Source: Pectobacterium carotovorum
GTDB taxonomy: Bacteria > Pseudomonadota > Gammaproteobacteria > Enterobacterales > Enterobacteriaceae
Assembly (NCBI RefSeq): GCF_033898505.1
Contig: NZ_JAXAFK010000001.1
Span: 2,621,692 to 2,685,691, forward strand
Length of the DNA stretch: 64,000 bases
Direction: 5' to 3'
This document shows, piece after piece, positions 1 to 10,614 of this stretch. The notes below the pieces were generated by a model that was not told the origin of the DNA, made no database searches, and was given only the letters and a program-made list of their open reading frames with translations. Position 1 is the stretch's first letter. Every line of letters begins with the position of its first letter. The translations under genes and the position numbers were made by a program.

Positions 1-185
1 CCGTCGATTCCACCGGTATCGACGATAATAAATTCATGCCCTTCCACTTCTGCACGACCATACTTGCGGTCACGAGTCAGCCCAGGGAAATCCGCCACCA
101 ATGCATCACGAGTGCGCGTTAAGCGGTTAAATAGCGTGGATTTCCCCACATTCGGGCGCCCGACCAGCGCGACGACAGGTATCAT
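1..185 (-). CDS. der: GTPase Der (EngA), N-terminal fragment
   Basis: Essential double-domain GTPase needed for assembly of the 50S ribosomal subunit. Only the first 61 or so residues lie in the window; the gene runs off the left edge. The start ATG is at 185. The P-loop GRPNVGKS is at residues 9-16 and the G3 motif DTGG at about 56-59, both typical of the first G domain of Der. It lies downstream of bamB on the same strand, as in other enterobacteria, but a terminator-like hairpin at 253-281 separates the two. Confidence 0.95.
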   Translation of the reverse strand, partial: MIPVVALVGRPNVGKSTLFNRLTRTRDALVADFPGLTRDRKYGRAEVEGHEFIIVDTGGID

Positions 186-245
186 TGTTACAACCTCATT
201 ACTTATATTTCAATACGTTACAGCGAAATGCTCGCTGACGATAAA

Positions 246-281
246 AAGACGAAACGGCCCCTGATAGTGTCAGGAGCCGTT
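246..281 (-). terminator. Rho-independent terminator after bamB
   Basis: Inverted repeat of about 12 bp (253-264 with 270-281, one non-Watson-Crick position) followed on the minus strand by a T-rich tail. It lies 67 bp past the bamB stop and upstream of der. Confidence 0.75.
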
Positions 282-347
282 GTGGTAACACATTCAAAAG
301 TGGGAACGCATCTAAAAGCGCTGCGCTCCAAATCAATACGGAGTTAC

Positions 348-1529
348 CTAGCGGGTGAACGCGTAGACATCACCGTTTTTCGCCTGAATCAGCAGCTTGT
401 CGCTGGCAATCACAGGCTTACTCAGGAAGCCGGAGCTATCCACTTTTTGCTGCGCCACGAAGCGGCCATCCGCCGTATTCAGCCAGTGCAGATACCCTTC
501 GGCATCGCCCACCACCAGATAGCCGTTATACAGCGCCGGTGCCGTTAAGTTACGGTGCAGCAGATCGCTTTGACGCCACAGGCTCACGCCACCGTTAGTG
601 TTCAATGCAACAACGCGATCATCCTGATCGACCAGATAGATGCGGTCGCCGTCGATGATGAAATCATGCACTGAGCCTAGTTCACGTTTCCACAAAATCT
701 GACCGGAACGCAGATCAAGCGCGGTCATGTTGCCATTGTAACCCAACGCGTAAACCACTTCGCCCGCGACAACTGGCGTCGTATCGACATCGTTCAGACG
801 ATCGATTTCGGTCGCGCCACTCGGCTGTGAAATACGCTGTTGCCAGATAAGCTGACCCTGATTGATCATCACGGCGTTTACACGACCGTTGTCACCACCC
901 ACAATCGCCGCACCAAATGCGGTTGTCGGGGCAGATTCACCACGCAGAGACAGCGTTGGCATATCCAGGTTGACGCTCCATTTAATAGCGCCATCCGCTT
1001 CATTCAATGCCTGCAACATACCGTTGCCGGTGTGAATCAGCACCACACCGTCGCTGACGACAGGGCGAGACAGCGCTTCGCCTGCCACTTTCGTCTGCCA
1101 TACCGGCGTACCATCTTCTGCATTCAGCGCATAGACCTGCGCCTTTTCACTACCAACATAGACGTGGTTGCCAGAAACCGTTACGCCACCAGACAGCAGC
1201 GCCGGATTATTGCGGGAGAAGAAATTGGTCTTCTCAGACAGATCGGCGCGCCAAATCTCTTTACCGTCACTCAGATCCATCGCTTTCACGGTGCCACGAC
1301 GATCGGCGGCAAAAACGCGGTTATCCTGCCATGCGGGATGAAGATTGGAGTAAAACTCGCCAATACCACTCCCAACCGAGCTGTTCCACACCTTGGTTGG
1401 CGTGAACTGGTTTTCCACCTGCGGCAGTGGAGACATAGTGACGACATCTTCTTCGCTGTTAAACAGCGAGCATCCGCTCAGCAGGGCAACAGAAACCAGT
1501 CCTACCAACAGTGTTTTACGCAATTGCAT
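348..1529 (-). CDS. bamB: Outer membrane assembly lipoprotein BamB
   Basis: Lipoprotein of the BAM complex that helps BamA fold beta-barrel proteins into the outer membrane. The 393 residues match the family length. A lipoprotein signal peptide ends in LSGC, with the acylated Cys at residue 20. The rest is an eight-bladed PQQ-type beta-propeller with repeated G.V.ALN..DG...W strands. The gene follows yfgM by only 10 bp on the same strand, so the two are probably co-transcribed. Family assignment is firm. Confidence 0.97.
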   Translation of the reverse strand: MQLRKTLLVGLVSVALLSGCSLFNSEEDVVTMSPLPQVENQFTPTKVWNSSVGSGIGEFYSNLHPAWQDNRVFAADRRGTVKAMDLSDGKEIWRADLSEKTNFFSRNNPALLSGGVTVSGNHVYVGSEKAQVYALNAEDGTPVWQTKVAGEALSRPVVSDGVVLIHTGNGMLQALNEADGAIKWSVNLDMPTLSLRGESAPTTAFGAAIVGGDNGRVNAVMINQGQLIWQQRISQPSGATEIDRLNDVDTTPVVAGEVVYALGYNGNMTALDLRSGQILWKRELGSVHDFIIDGDRIYLVDQDDRVVALNTNGGVSLWRQSDLLHRNLTAPALYNGYLVVGDAEGYLHWLNTADGRFVAQQKVDSSGFLSKPVIASDKLLIQAKNGDVYAFTR

Positions 1530-1539
1530 GGAATTCCTC

Positions 1540-2160
1540 TTAGCTGGACAGGTTATTCAGTTTCATGCGCAGTAACGCTTGCTGTGCCTGCGATGGATTG
1601 GAAGACAACCCTTTGTTGTAAGCATCACGCGCGGCCTGATTATCCCCTTTGCTCACCAGGATATCGCCACGCACTTCCGCAGCCTGTGATGCCCAGCCTT
1701 CCAGCTTGATGGCATCCAGTGTTTTCAGCGCGTCATCCGCTTTATTTTCCTGTAGCTGAACCCGCGCCAGACGCAGGTTCACTACCGCCAGCAGGTCGGC
1801 GTCTTTCGTCTGCGACTGCGCCTGTACCAATTGCTGTTCTGCTTTCGCAAAATCTTTCAGATCGACGTAATGACGAGCCAATTCCAGAGAAGCCAGCGCG
1901 CCATAGGCGTTTTTATTCTCAGCCGTAAACTTCTCGGTTGCCGCAATCGCGTCGGTTTTGCCTTCGGCCAGTTGCTCCGTCACCTGCTGATAGGATGCGG
2001 ACGCCGCCATCACGCTATCATTTTGGTGGTTTTGCCAGAAACGCCAGCCAACCAGTGCGCCAACACCCAGCACAACACCGACAACTAACGCCTTTCCGTT
2101 CTCCGCGAGAAAACGACGTAGTGCATCAACCTGTTCATTCTCTGTGGTATAGACTTCCAC
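1540..2160 (-). CDS. yfgM: YfgM, SecYEG-associated TPR protein
   Basis: Inner membrane protein with a periplasmic TPR domain, known in E. coli as an ancillary partner of SecYEG and PpiD. A GTG start at 2160 is preferred (206 aa) because it is preceded by a good GAGGAGAG ribosome binding site and matches the E. coli N-terminus. The longer frame to 2238 would run into hisS. One transmembrane helix spans about residues 24-40, followed by TPR-like helices. It begins 13 bp after the hisS stop, so it is probably translated in the same operon. Confidence 0.92.
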   Translation of the reverse strand: MEVYTTENEQVDALRRFLAENGKALVVGVVLGVGALVGWRFWQNHQNDSVMAASASYQQVTEQLAEGKTDAIAATEKFTAENKNAYGALASLELARHYVDLKDFAKAEQQLVQAQSQTKDADLLAVVNLRLARVQLQENKADDALKTLDAIKLEGWASQAAEVRGDILVSKGDNQAARDAYNKGLSSNPSQAQQALLRMKLNNLSS

Positions 2161-2173
2161 GGTGTCTCTCTCC

Positions 2174-3448
2174 TCAATCCAGTAACGTTGCCAGCCGCGA
2201 TGCGACGTCGGCCTGTGCCAATGTATCCTGCTCGCCATTGCTCAGGTTTTTAACCACAACCTGACCGGCCGCCACTTCATTTTCGCCTAATACCAATGCG
2301 ACGCGGGCGCCCCATTTATCAGCGCGAGCGAACTGTTTCTTAAAGTTGCCACCGCCGTAGTTGGTCATCAGTTTCAACTGCGGCAGCGCGTCACGTAATT
2401 TCTCCGCTAGCTGCATTGCGGCAACCTGCGTTCCCGCACCGGAAGAAATCAGATAAGCATCTACGCCAGGCTGCGCGTTGAAATCCGGATTCACAGACTG
2501 CACCAGCAGCACAAGACGCTCCAGACCCATCGCAAAACCAACCGCTGGCGTCGCATGCCCGCCCAGTTGTTCCACCATACCATCATAACGCCCACCGGCA
2601 CAGACCGTGCCCTGCGCGCCCAGACTGGTGGTGACCCATTCAAATACGGTGCGGTTATAGTAATCCAAACCACGAACCAGACGCGGATTAACGGTATATG
2701 GGATACCGGACTGCGTTAAAAGTTCACCTAACGCCTCAAAGTGTTCACGTGATTCGTCATCCAGATAGTCCGTCAGCACTGGCGCGTCGTTCAGCAGCAC
2801 CTGAATCTGCGGATTTTTCGTATCCAGAACGCGCAACGGGTTGGTGTACATCCGGCGCAGACAGTCTTCATCCAGCTGATCTTTATGCTGTTCCAGGAAC
2901 GCGACCAGCGCTTCGCGATAGCGCGCACGCGCGTCTAATGAACCGATCGAGTTCAATTCCAGCTTCACATGATCGGCAATGCCCAGTACCCGCCACCAGC
3001 GAGCCGTCATCAGGATGAGTTCGGCATCAATATCCGGCCCTTGCAGACCAAACACTTCACAGCCCAGTTGATGGAACTGGCGATAGCGCCCTTTCTGCGG
3101 ACGCTCGTAGCGGAACATTGGGCCGACATACCACAGACGCTGTTCCTGATTATAGAGAATACCGTGCTCAATACCGGCACGGACGCAGCCTGCCGTCCCT
3201 TCCGGGCGCAGGGTCAGACTGTCGCCATTGCGATCGTCAAAGGTATACATCTCTTTTTCGACGACATCGGTCACTTCGCCGATAGCGCGCTTAAACAGCG
3301 GCGTTTGCTCGACAATCGGCAAACGAATTTCATTGTAGCCGTAGCTGCTGAGCACCTGTTTCAAGCTGTTTTCAATACGCTGCCACAATGCCGTTTCGGC
3401 TGGCAGGTAATCGTTCATGCCGCGAATGGCTTGAATATTTTTTGCCAC
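2174..3448 (-). CDS. hisS: Histidyl-tRNA synthetase
   Basis: Class II aminoacyl-tRNA synthetase that charges tRNA-His. The 424 residues are the usual length. Class II motif 2 ([14 protein letters not shown]) and the histidine-specific motif [15 protein letters not shown] are both intact. The C-terminal anticodon-binding domain begins near residue 325. It lies between ispG and yfgM, as in E. coli. Confidence 0.98.
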   Translation of the reverse strand: MAKNIQAIRGMNDYLPAETALWQRIENSLKQVLSSYGYNEIRLPIVEQTPLFKRAIGEVTDVVEKEMYTFDDRNGDSLTLRPEGTAGCVRAGIEHGILYNQEQRLWYVGPMFRYERPQKGRYRQFHQLGCEVFGLQGPDIDAELILMTARWWRVLGIADHVKLELNSIGSLDARARYREALVAFLEQHKDQLDEDCLRRMYTNPLRVLDTKNPQIQVLLNDAPVLTDYLDDESREHFEALGELLTQSGIPYTVNPRLVRGLDYYNRTVFEWVTTSLGAQGTVCAGGRYDGMVEQLGGHATPAVGFAMGLERLVLLVQSVNPDFNAQPGVDAYLISSGAGTQVAAMQLAEKLRDALPQLKLMTNYGGGNFKKQFARADKWGARVALVLGENEVAAGQVVVKNLSNGEQDTLAQADVASRLATLLD

Positions 3449-3585
3449 GTCAGTTCTCTATGCGTTTTTCAAAAAATAAACCCGATTATAGAGGGATTGT
3501 CGTCGCATCTTCAATGCGGGGCATCCCCATCGGGTTCAGGAATCGTGAATTAGGCGGGTGACGGCATGCCGCCACGCCGTCAGGG

Positions 3586-4707
3586 TTATTTATCCACCAG
3601 ATTGACGGTAATACGCTGATTTTCGTCCATCATGGAAGCTTTCGCGCGGATCTTGGCTTCTAACTGATCGATCATCTGTTCGTTATCGAAGCGCTCTCTC
3701 TGCCGCACGCCGTCTTCATAGAAGCCGCTCTTGTTGTGTCCGCCCGTGACACCAATGGTCGACACCAGCGCTTCACCGGGGCCATTCACCACGCAACCGA
3801 TAATCGAGACGTCCATCGGCGTGATAATGTCTTCCAACCGTTGTTCCAGCGCATTCACCGTCCCGATCACGTCAAACTCTTGACGGGAACAGGTCGGGCA
3901 AGCAATGAAGTTAATTCCGCGTGAACGAATGCGCAGCGATTTCAGGATATCGAAGCCGACTTTCACTTCCTCAACCGGATCGGCCGCCAGCGAGATACGC
4001 AGCGTGTCGCCAATGCCTTCAGACAGCAGCAGTCCAAGCCCGATAGCCGATTTCACCGCACCGCTACGCGCGCCACCCGCTTCGGTGATACCGAGGTGCA
4101 GCGGCTGATCGATACGCGCCGCCAGCAGGCGATAGGATTGCACGGCAAGGAAAACATCTGAGGCTTTGACGCTGACTTTAAACTGATCGAAGTTCAGGCG
4201 ATCGAGAATATCGACATGGCGCATCGCCGATTCCAGCAGCGCTTCCGGCGTTGGCTCGCCGTATTTTTCCTGCAAATCTTTTTCCAGCGAACCGCCGTTC
4301 ACGCCAATACGGATCGGGATATTTTTGTCTCGAGCGCAATCGACAACCGAGCGGATACGCTCTTCGTTACCAATATTGCCGGGGTTGATACGCAGACAGT
4401 CAACGCCGTACTCCGCGACTTTCAGCGCGATACGGTAGTCAAAATGGATGTCGGCAACGAGCGGGACATTCACCTGCTGTTTAATAAGCTTAAAGGCTTC
4501 CGCCGCGTCCATCGTTGGCACGGAGACGCGGACAATATCCACCCCCACGCGCTCCAGCGCTCTGATTTGATTGACGGTTGCTTCAACGTCGGTGGTTCGG
4601 GTGTTGGTCATGGATTGCACCGCAATTGGCGCACCATCACCTACAGGCACCTTGCCGACGTAAATCCGTTTTGATTTTCGACGGGTTATGGGTGCAGCGT
4701 TATGCAT
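3586..4707 (-). CDS. ispG: 4-hydroxy-3-methylbut-2-enyl diphosphate synthase IspG
   Basis: Iron-sulfur enzyme of the MEP isoprenoid pathway that converts methylerythritol cyclodiphosphate to HMBPP. The 373 residues match E. coli (372). The cluster ligands are visible as [12 protein letters not shown] and a later Cys in [11 protein letters not shown]. It lies 40 bp downstream of rodZ on the same strand. A GC-rich inverted repeat just past its stop (about 3552-3583) has no clear T tail. Confidence 0.98.
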   Translation of the reverse strand: MHNAAPITRRKSKRIYVGKVPVGDGAPIAVQSMTNTRTTDVEATVNQIRALERVGVDIVRVSVPTMDAAEAFKLIKQQVNVPLVADIHFDYRIALKVAEYGVDCLRINPGNIGNEERIRSVVDCARDKNIPIRIGVNGGSLEKDLQEKYGEPTPEALLESAMRHVDILDRLNFDQFKVSVKASDVFLAVQSYRLLAARIDQPLHLGITEAGGARSGAVKSAIGLGLLLSEGIGDTLRISLAADPVEEVKVGFDILKSLRIRSRGINFIACPTCSRQEFDVIGTVNALEQRLEDIITPMDVSIIGCVVNGPGEALVSTIGVTGGHNKSGFYEDGVRQRERFDNEQMIDQLEAKIRAKASMMDENQRITVNLVDK

Positions 4708-4747
4708 TACTTCATCTCCAACATTGCAGTCTTACCTGAACAACACG

Positions 4748-5755
4748 TTATTCTGCGGTCAGCGTCAGGCGTGCAACCTGATTGCTGCGCACAAAGCGGC
4801 TTAAATCAACCGGCTTGCCTTGAAATTGAATCTGTACCGCAGCCGGTGCGCCAATTTTAAGTTTATAGGGTGACTGACCATCCAGATTCAGCGTGCCGCC
4901 ATTACGCTGCATGCCGCTGAACAGTTTTTTGCCGCTGGCATCCGTAACTTCCAACCAGCAATCGGCCGTGAAAGTCATTACCAATGCATGGGCAGCAGAG
5001 ACGGGATTGCTCTCCGCTACCGTACCCGTAGCGGGTGCGACTGCCCCAGCGCCTAACAGCGCATTACCCACAGCCTGAGACTGTGCGGCGTTCGCCTGCG
5101 AAGGCGATTGGCTAGAAGGTAGCGTTGACGGAGTCGTTGCGGAAGCAGAAGAAGAAGGCGCTGAAGGTGTCGCCGCGACAGTCGCAGACAGGTCGACTGG
5201 CGTAGAAGCCGGAGCCACAGCAGAATTCTGTGTCGCAGTCTCCTGCGGAGCGCTGTTGTCCATCAACGGGACGGGCTGCCCTTCCGTTTGCGCCTGCATC
5301 GAACTGGCATGATCGACCATGCTGTTGATTTCCGCCTGCTGAGCCTGATGGTTTTGCCACCACCATGCGCCCGTTAGCCCCAGAACAACCAGCACGACCA
5401 GCCAGGTGATTGTCATCAACCAGCCATCACGCTTTTTGCGGCTTTTTTTCAGCGAAAAACTCTGCATCGGCGAAACAGAGATCGTTTTAGGTATGGCCTG
5501 TTTATCCACGATGGGAAGCAGCTCATCTTCGGGTAAATGAACCAGCTTGGCATAAGAACGGATATAGCCGCGCAGAAAGGTCGGCGCTAAATCGGCAGGC
5601 GTCGTACCGTCTTCAATATCACGAACGGTGGAGATTTTAAGGCACAAACGCTCGGCAATAGTTTGCTGGGTAAATCCAAGACGTTCACGCGCCTCACGCA
5701 GACGTTCGCCGGGTAGTTTTGCTTCTGTTGTATCTTGGGTGGCTTCAGTATTCAT
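4748..5755 (-). CDS. rodZ: Cytoskeletal protein RodZ
   Basis: Bitopic membrane protein that links MreB to the elongation machinery and maintains rod shape. The 335 residues contain an N-terminal Cro/C1-type helix-turn-helix (about 15-75), a basic stretch (KKSRKKRD), one transmembrane helix (about 112-132), a long Ser/Thr/Ala/Pro-rich periplasmic linker and a C-terminal beta domain (DUF4115-like). Its first codons overlap the end of pilW by 11 bp, which suggests translational coupling. Confidence 0.96.
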   Translation of the reverse strand: MNTEATQDTTEAKLPGERLREARERLGFTQQTIAERLCLKISTVRDIEDGTTPADLAPTFLRGYIRSYAKLVHLPEDELLPIVDKQAIPKTISVSPMQSFSLKKSRKKRDGWLMTITWLVVLVVLGLTGAWWWQNHQAQQAEINSMVDHASSMQAQTEGQPVPLMDNSAPQETATQNSAVAPASTPVDLSATVAATPSAPSSSASATTPSTLPSSQSPSQANAAQSQAVGNALLGAGAVAPATGTVAESNPVSAAHALVMTFTADCWLEVTDASGKKLFSGMQRNGGTLNLDGQSPYKLKIGAPAAVQIQFQGKPVDLSRFVRSNQVARLTLTAE

Positions 5756-6542
5756 TAGCTAAGAAGTGCTGGTACTGTTTAGATTGTGGAAAACTTCGCG
5801 CCAGCACGTTGCCATAACGTTCTTTATCGCCATCATGGCCCGCCAACGCGGCGAAACGAATCTGTAACCATAAGCTTTCGGCACTGGCCGGAAGAATATG
5901 CTGATAAACATCAAGCAGCAGCCGCGCTTGCTCATTTTTTCCGGCATCAAACTGTTTGTTTGCTTCCGCCAGCAAGGCACTGCCTTTCGTCGGGTCATAT
6001 TTCAGCGCCCGACTTAATAAATTGCGCGCGTTTTCAGTCTGTCCGGCATGGAAAAAGCAGTATCCCGCATTTTCCAACGCATCAGCAACCTGACTGTAAT
6101 CAGGAAGTTGTGCAGCCGCACTAAACTGTCGCTGCGCCGCTACATACTGCCCTAAACTACACAGAAACGCACCGTAATTATTCATGACGCTGCCATTTTC
6201 CGGCGCCATGTTCAACACATGCTGATAACGCTGTTCAGCAAGACGGTTTTCACCTATCCGCTGCTCGTAAAGCGCCATCCCCAATTGTGTTCGATAATCC
6301 TGCGGCGCAATCGCCACCGCCTTTTCAAGATTCTGCCGAGCCGAATCCAAATTGTTGTGCGCCAGATACGCCAACCCCAGTTGCAAGCGGGTTTGAGCAA
6401 CCGCTGGATTTGTCGCTTCCTGAGGCGAATGCACACACCCCGTCAGCAAGAGCACCGCGAACAGGCCACTCAGCCAGTACGTTCCGCGTAATAACGCTAT
6501 TCTCTGCGATAGAGACAATCCCTGTGATAGAACCTTTGTCAT
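5745..6542 (-). CDS. pilW: PilW/PilF-like TPR lipoprotein
   Basis: Predicted outer membrane lipoprotein of the type IV pilus biogenesis/stability family, the pilotin that helps secretin assembly. The 265 residues carry a lipobox LLTGC with Cys at about 36, then TPR motifs ([20 protein letters not shown] and following). The n-region before the signal helix is long, so the true start may be further in; no other Met is available upstream of the lipobox. E. coli lacks this gene between rlmN and rodZ, while many gammaproteobacteria have it here. No other pilus genes are in the window. Confidence 0.85.
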   Translation of the reverse strand: MTKVLSQGLSLSQRIALLRGTYWLSGLFAVLLLTGCVHSPQEATNPAVAQTRLQLGLAYLAHNNLDSARQNLEKAVAIAPQDYRTQLGMALYEQRIGENRLAEQRYQHVLNMAPENGSVMNNYGAFLCSLGQYVAAQRQFSAAAQLPDYSQVADALENAGYCFFHAGQTENARNLLSRALKYDPTKGSALLAEANKQFDAGKNEQARLLLDVYQHILPASAESLWLQIRFAALAGHDGDKERYGNVLARSFPQSKQYQHFLANEY

Positions 6543-6693
6543 CCCTGTTCCCTCTCGTTGTCATCCTTGCCAGACATCCTTTTGTCAGAGAGGTTACCTG
6601 AATATGAGCAGAGTGGCAGTCAGATCGGGTAACAACGCGGCGCGCTTCGCAATTTGCTCGCGTTTGTCCTGCAAATTACCTCTGCAGCAGACA

Positions 6694-6721
6694 GCGGGTT
6701 AGCGCTTCCACGCTAACCCGC
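6694..6721. repeat. Perfect 11-bp inverted repeat past rlmN
   Basis: GCGGGTTAGCG at 6694-6704 and its exact complement at 6711-6721 form a stable hairpin with a 6-nt loop. It lies 14 bp past the rlmN stop. There is no T run on either side, so it resembles a REP-like or mRNA-stabilising hairpin more than a classical terminator. Confidence 0.6.
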
Positions 6722-6734
6722 GCGCCATTCGATC

Positions 6735-7991
6735 TTAGACCGCTTTCACCGCGATAGGTTCGCCCGCCATTTTCTTCTTCAGAGTACGTTTGGTTCTGTC
6801 CACGACTTCACCAGCCAACTGGCCGCAGGCAGCATCAATGTCATCCCCACGGGTTTTACGCACGATCGTCGTGAAGCCATATTCCATCAGTACTTTGGAG
6901 AAACGGTCAACGCGGCTGTTTGAGCTGCGGCCATACGGCGCGCCTGGGAACGGGTTCCACGGAATCAGGTTGATCTTGCACGGCGTATCTTTCAGGCATT
7001 CAGCCAGTTGATGTGCGTGCTCGGTGCCGTCATTGATATGATCCAACATCACATACTCAACGGTAACACGACCCTGATTCGCATTGGATTTTTCCAGATA
7101 GCGACGAACCGCACTCAGGAACATCTCGATATTGTACTTTTTGTTGATCGGCATGATTTCGTTGCGGATGTCGTCGGTCGGCGCATGCAAAGAAATCGCC
7201 AGCGCGACATCAATCATATCGCCCAGTTTATCCAACGCAGGCACCACGCCAGACGTAGACAGCGTCACGCGACGCTTAGACAAACCAAAACCGAAGTCAT
7301 CCAGCATGATTTCCATCGCTGGCACTACGTTAGTCAGGTTCAGCAGCGGTTCGCCCATGCCCATCATCACGACGTTGGTGATCGGTCGCTGGCCGGTGAC
7401 TTTAAAGGCACCGATGATCTTCGCCGCACGCCACACCTGGCCGATAATTTCCGATACGCGCAGGTTACGGTTAAAGCCCTGCTGCGCCGTTGAGCAGAAT
7501 TTGCACTCCAGCGCGCAGCCTACCTGAGACGATACGCACAGCGTGGCGCGATCTTCTTCGGGAATATAAACGGTTTCGACACGCTGACCGCCTACCAGAA
7601 TCGCCCACTTAATCGTGCCGTCGGAAGAGCGCTGTTCGTCCACCACTTCAGGGGCGCGAATTTCAGCGATCTCCTGTAATTTGCTGCGGAAGACTTTATT
7701 AATATCCGTCATCTGGTTGAAGTCATCACAGCAGTAGTGATAAATCCATTTCATGACCTGATCGGCGCGGAACGGTTTCTCTCCCATCGACATGAAGAGG
7801 TCACGCATTTGCTGGCGGTTAAGATCCAACAGGTTGATTTTTTCCGCACTGGCTTTGACGGATTGAGAGGCATCAACAGACGCCGGAGAGAATTCGGACA
7901 CAGTTTGCTCGGATACGGTAGTGTTAGGTGCGGTAGTGTTAGATGCCGTCGTTTCAGGCACGACGGTTTCAGACGCGATTTGCTTAGACAT
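6735..7991 (-). CDS. rlmN: Dual-specificity 23S rRNA/tRNA methyltransferase RlmN
   Basis: Radical SAM enzyme that methylates C2 of A2503 in 23S rRNA and A37 of some tRNAs. The cluster motif CALECKFC (CX3CX2C) is present, and so is the catalytic Cys near the C-terminus ([13 protein letters not shown]). The ATG at 7991 (418 aa) is chosen over the in-frame TTG at 7997 because an AGGA site is correctly spaced from it. The protein is about 34 residues longer than E. coli RlmN (384), owing to a Thr/Ser/Val-rich N-terminal extension before [14 protein letters not shown]. The extension contains short imperfect repeats of the type TTxxNTT and SEQTVSE. Confidence 0.96.
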   Translation of the reverse strand: MSKQIASETVVPETTASNTTAPNTTVSEQTVSEFSPASVDASQSVKASAEKINLLDLNRQQMRDLFMSMGEKPFRADQVMKWIYHYCCDDFNQMTDINKVFRSKLQEIAEIRAPEVVDEQRSSDGTIKWAILVGGQRVETVYIPEEDRATLCVSSQVGCALECKFCSTAQQGFNRNLRVSEIIGQVWRAAKIIGAFKVTGQRPITNVVMMGMGEPLLNLTNVVPAMEIMLDDFGFGLSKRRVTLSTSGVVPALDKLGDMIDVALAISLHAPTDDIRNEIMPINKKYNIEMFLSAVRRYLEKSNANQGRVTVEYVMLDHINDGTEHAHQLAECLKDTPCKINLIPWNPFPGAPYGRSSNSRVDRFSKVLMEYGFTTIVRKTRGDDIDAACGQLAGEVVDRTKRTLKKKMAGEPIAVKAV

Positions 7992-8059
7992 TGTCAATCC
8001 TGGCCTCGTTATTACACGTTATGGCGCTAAAAAGAAGGTTGAATTCGATGGTTATGACC

Positions 8060-8098
8060 AAAGAAACGCCCCGGATAAGTGCAGGCTCATCCGGGGCG
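8060..8098 (-). terminator. Terminator after ndk
   Basis: Perfect 10-bp stem (8067-8076 with 8089-8098), followed on the minus strand by TTTCTTT. It lies in the 241-bp gap between ndk and rlmN and probably ends the ndk transcript. Confidence 0.8.
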
Positions 8099-8232
8099 CA
8101 GCATTGTACAAAGTTTAAAACAGGTAAGCTACCATCACCGCTTTTTTTCTGTGTCATTACTTCGACATTGCACACTGAAGCAACGAAAAAGAAGCAACAT
8201 CACACGCGCTAACCTGTTTATCACACGCAAGA

Positions 8233-8661
8233 TTACGCGCGCGGGCAGACTTCGTCTTCGCTGAAGAAATAAGCGATTTCACGCTGAGCGGATTCGATAG
8301 AGTCAGAACCGTGTACCGCGTTCGCCGTGAAGCTGTCTGCGTAATCGGCGCGCAGCGTGCCCGCCAGTGCGTTTGCCGGGTTCGTAGCACCCATGATGTC
8401 ACGGTTACGTTGAACGGCGTTTTCACCTTCCAGCACCTGCACCATGATTGGGCCAGACATCATGAATTCGACCAGGCCATCAAAGAACGGCTTGCCTTTA
8501 TGCTCAGCGTAGAAACCTTCCGCTTGCTCACGGCTCAGACGCAGCATTTTAGCCGCAACGATGGTAAAACCTGCGCTTTCAAAGCGTGCGTAAATCGAAC
8601 CAATGGCATTCTTGGCAACCGCATTAGGTTTTACGATGGAGAAGGTACGTTCTATCGTCAT
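8233..8661 (-). CDS. ndk: Nucleoside diphosphate kinase
   Basis: Transfers the gamma phosphate of ATP to NDPs through a phospho-histidine. The 142 residues match the family. The active-site His lies in [12 protein letters not shown], and the [12 protein letters not shown] start is typical. It is followed by its own terminator and then rlmN. Confidence 0.98.
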   Translation of the reverse strand: MTIERTFSIVKPNAVAKNAIGSIYARFESAGFTIVAAKMLRLSREQAEGFYAEHKGKPFFDGLVEFMMSGPIMVQVLEGENAVQRNRDIMGATNPANALAGTLRADYADSFTANAVHGSDSIESAQREIAYFFSEDEVCPRA

Positions 8662-9020
8662 ATTGACCTCATTAACTAAACTGTCAGATTGCAGCCGGAT
8701 TATAAGAATTGTATACCCGGCTAGTGAAAGTGGCGCAAATTATAGGTGCAGAGACCTTTGTTGCCTACCAAGGAAATAACATTTTATTAAAAAAATATTA
8801 CCTCTCATTTTCTCTTCATTAACGATTACGCATCGCGCTTTTTCGTTTCCCACCGCCCCAGTGCTGAATGTAACAAATCATCGGCGATCACAGTTCTGAA
8901 GGTTACTTGTAACGTTATAGGTTATTTGTTTTTAAAACAATAAGATAACTGGAATTTCTTTATCATTCACTGCTAGCCTTGCTGCTGTACCCACCATAAT
9001 GGCCAGTAAGAGGGCTGATA
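8662..9020. other. 359-bp divergent control region between ndk and the alpha-glucoside operon
   Basis: AT-rich region containing the promoters of ndk (minus) and of the PTS gene (plus). The only clear structure is the palindrome at 8926-8940, listed separately. No convincing CRP site was found by eye; only a TCACA half-site occurs near 8888. Confidence 0.5.
8926..8940. promoter_or_regulatory. Palindrome upstream of aglA, possible operator
   Basis: TTGTTTT-T-AAAACAA is a perfect 15-bp palindrome centred about 88 bp before the aglA start. It could be the operator of the RpiR-type regulator encoded at 12990. This is inference from position and symmetry only. Confidence 0.4.
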
Positions 9021-10601
9021 ATGAAAAGAGCGGTCAATGCATTGCAAAATTTCGGCAAGTCCCTGTATGGGCCGGTGCTGATACTTCCGATTGTCGGGCT
9101 ATTCATCGCATTTGGGAACGTGTTTGGTAACGGCAACTTAGCGGGCTATGTCCCTTTACTTAATCACCCTTTGATTCAGGATTTTGGTCAACTGGTTTCC
9201 AAATCTGCCGTGGCGATTCTGGCTAATTTGGCACTGGTCTTCGCCGTTGGGATCCCGATTGGATTGGCAAAACGCGATAAGGGCTATGCTGCGCTGATCG
9301 GTCTGGTGATGTTCATCATCTTCATTAACGCCATGAATATCACGCTGCAATTACAGGGAAAACTCGTGCCAGCCGCAGAGATGCGCGCCGCCGGGCAAGG
9401 CATGGTGCTGGGCGTTCAGGTGCTGGAAATGGGCGTTTTCGCCGGTATCCTGATCGGCGGATTCGCAGGCTATCTGTATAACCGCTATTCCAGTAAACAG
9501 TTTAACGGCGTCATGGCGATCTATTCCGGCCACTGCTTCGTCGCCATTCTGGTTATTCCGCTAGCGATTGCGCTGGGCTTTGCAATGAGCGCGCTGTGGC
9601 CGTTTGCTCAACATGGTATTACCTGGCTGGCCTTCGCTATTAAAGGTGCAGGCCCTGTTGGCATCGCAATTTATGGCTTTCTGGAGCGCGTGCTGATCCC
9701 CACCGGGCTGCATCATCTGGTCTATACCCCATTCCTGTACACCGAACTGGGCGGAACCGCAGAGGTATGCGGCAAGCTGTATCAGGGTGCACGCAACATC
9801 TATTTTGCTGAAATGGCCTGTCAGGACGTCAAACAGCTGAGTTCCACCGTGGTCTGGGATGCGCGCGGTATCAGTAAAATGTTTGGTCTGACGGCCGCCG
9901 CGCTGGCGATGTACGTGACAGCAAAACCAGAAAAACGGCTGGCCGCCAAAGCCATTCTGATTCCAGCCGCGTTTACCTCTTTCTTACTGGGCGTTACCGA
10001 ACCGCTGGAGTTCTCCTTCCTGTTCGTCGCGCCGATGCTGTTTGCCGTCCATGCCGTACTGACCGGCATAGGGATGATGCTGTTCTCCATCATGGGCGTG
10101 CATGCGATTGGCGCCAACGGCGTCATCGACTTCCTGCTTTATAACCTGCCGCTGGGCATTGAAAAATCCAACTGGCCGATGTACATCGCGATTGGGCTGA
10201 CGATGTCGGTGATTTACTTCTTCGTCTTCCGCTTCCTGATTCTGTATTTCGACATGCCAACACCCGGGCGTGAAACCGATGAGGAAGAGACGCGACTGTA
10301 TTCGAAAACCGAGTATCAGGCCAAAACTGAGAGTCAGGTACAGACGCAGGATGCAGTGAAAAGCGATGCTCCGCCTATCGGCGCCACTATCATCGCCGGG
10401 CTGGGCGGTAAACCGAATATCGAGGTGGTGGATAACTGTTACACCCGCCTGCGGGTCACGCTGATCGACCCGAATCTGGTAGACGAACAACAGCTTAAGA
10501 ACACCGGTGCGAAAGCCGTTATCCGGCAGGGTAACAACGTACAGGTGGTTTACGGACTTCACGTCAAAACGATACGCGAAGCAGTTGAAAATGCGCTTTA
10601 A
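9021..10601 (+). CDS. aglA: PTS alpha-glucoside transporter, EIICB
   Basis: Membrane permease that imports and phosphorylates an alpha-glucoside (maltose- or sucrose-isomer type). The 526 residues carry an EIIC domain of about ten hydrophobic segments (residues 1-415), a charged linker (about 418-452), and an EIIB domain with the phosphorylated Cys in VVDNCYTRLRVTL. There is no EIIA domain, so a general glucose EIIA would have to supply phosphate. The EIIC sequence and the GH4 gene 13 bp downstream place it with the AglA/MalX group. The exact substrate cannot be read from sequence. Confidence 0.88.
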   Translation: MKRAVNALQNFGKSLYGPVLILPIVGLFIAFGNVFGNGNLAGYVPLLNHPLIQDFGQLVSKSAVAILANLALVFAVGIPIGLAKRDKGYAALIGLVMFIIFINAMNITLQLQGKLVPAAEMRAAGQGMVLGVQVLEMGVFAGILIGGFAGYLYNRYSSKQFNGVMAIYSGHCFVAILVIPLAIALGFAMSALWPFAQHGITWLAFAIKGAGPVGIAIYGFLERVLIPTGLHHLVYTPFLYTELGGTAEVCGKLYQGARNIYFAEMACQDVKQLSSTVVWDARGISKMFGLTAAALAMYVTAKPEKRLAAKAILIPAAFTSFLLGVTEPLEFSFLFVAPMLFAVHAVLTGIGMMLFSIMGVHAIGANGVIDFLLYNLPLGIEKSNWPMYIAIGLTMSVIYFFVFRFLILYFDMPTPGRETDEEETRLYSKTEYQAKTESQVQTQDAVKSDAPPIGATIIAGLGGKPNIEVVDNCYTRLRVTLIDPNLVDEQQLKNTGAKAVIRQGNNVQVVYGLHVKTIREAVENAL

Positions 10602-10614
10602 CAGGAGACTGACC

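Noticed and set aside
840..1709. 289-codon plus-strand open frame opposite bamB and yfgM
   Set aside because: Both minus-strand genes are certain; the antisense frame has low-complexity Arg/His-rich sequence.
8880..8900. CRP site upstream of aglA
   Set aside because: Only one TCACA half-site is present; the partner half has no match at the required spacing.
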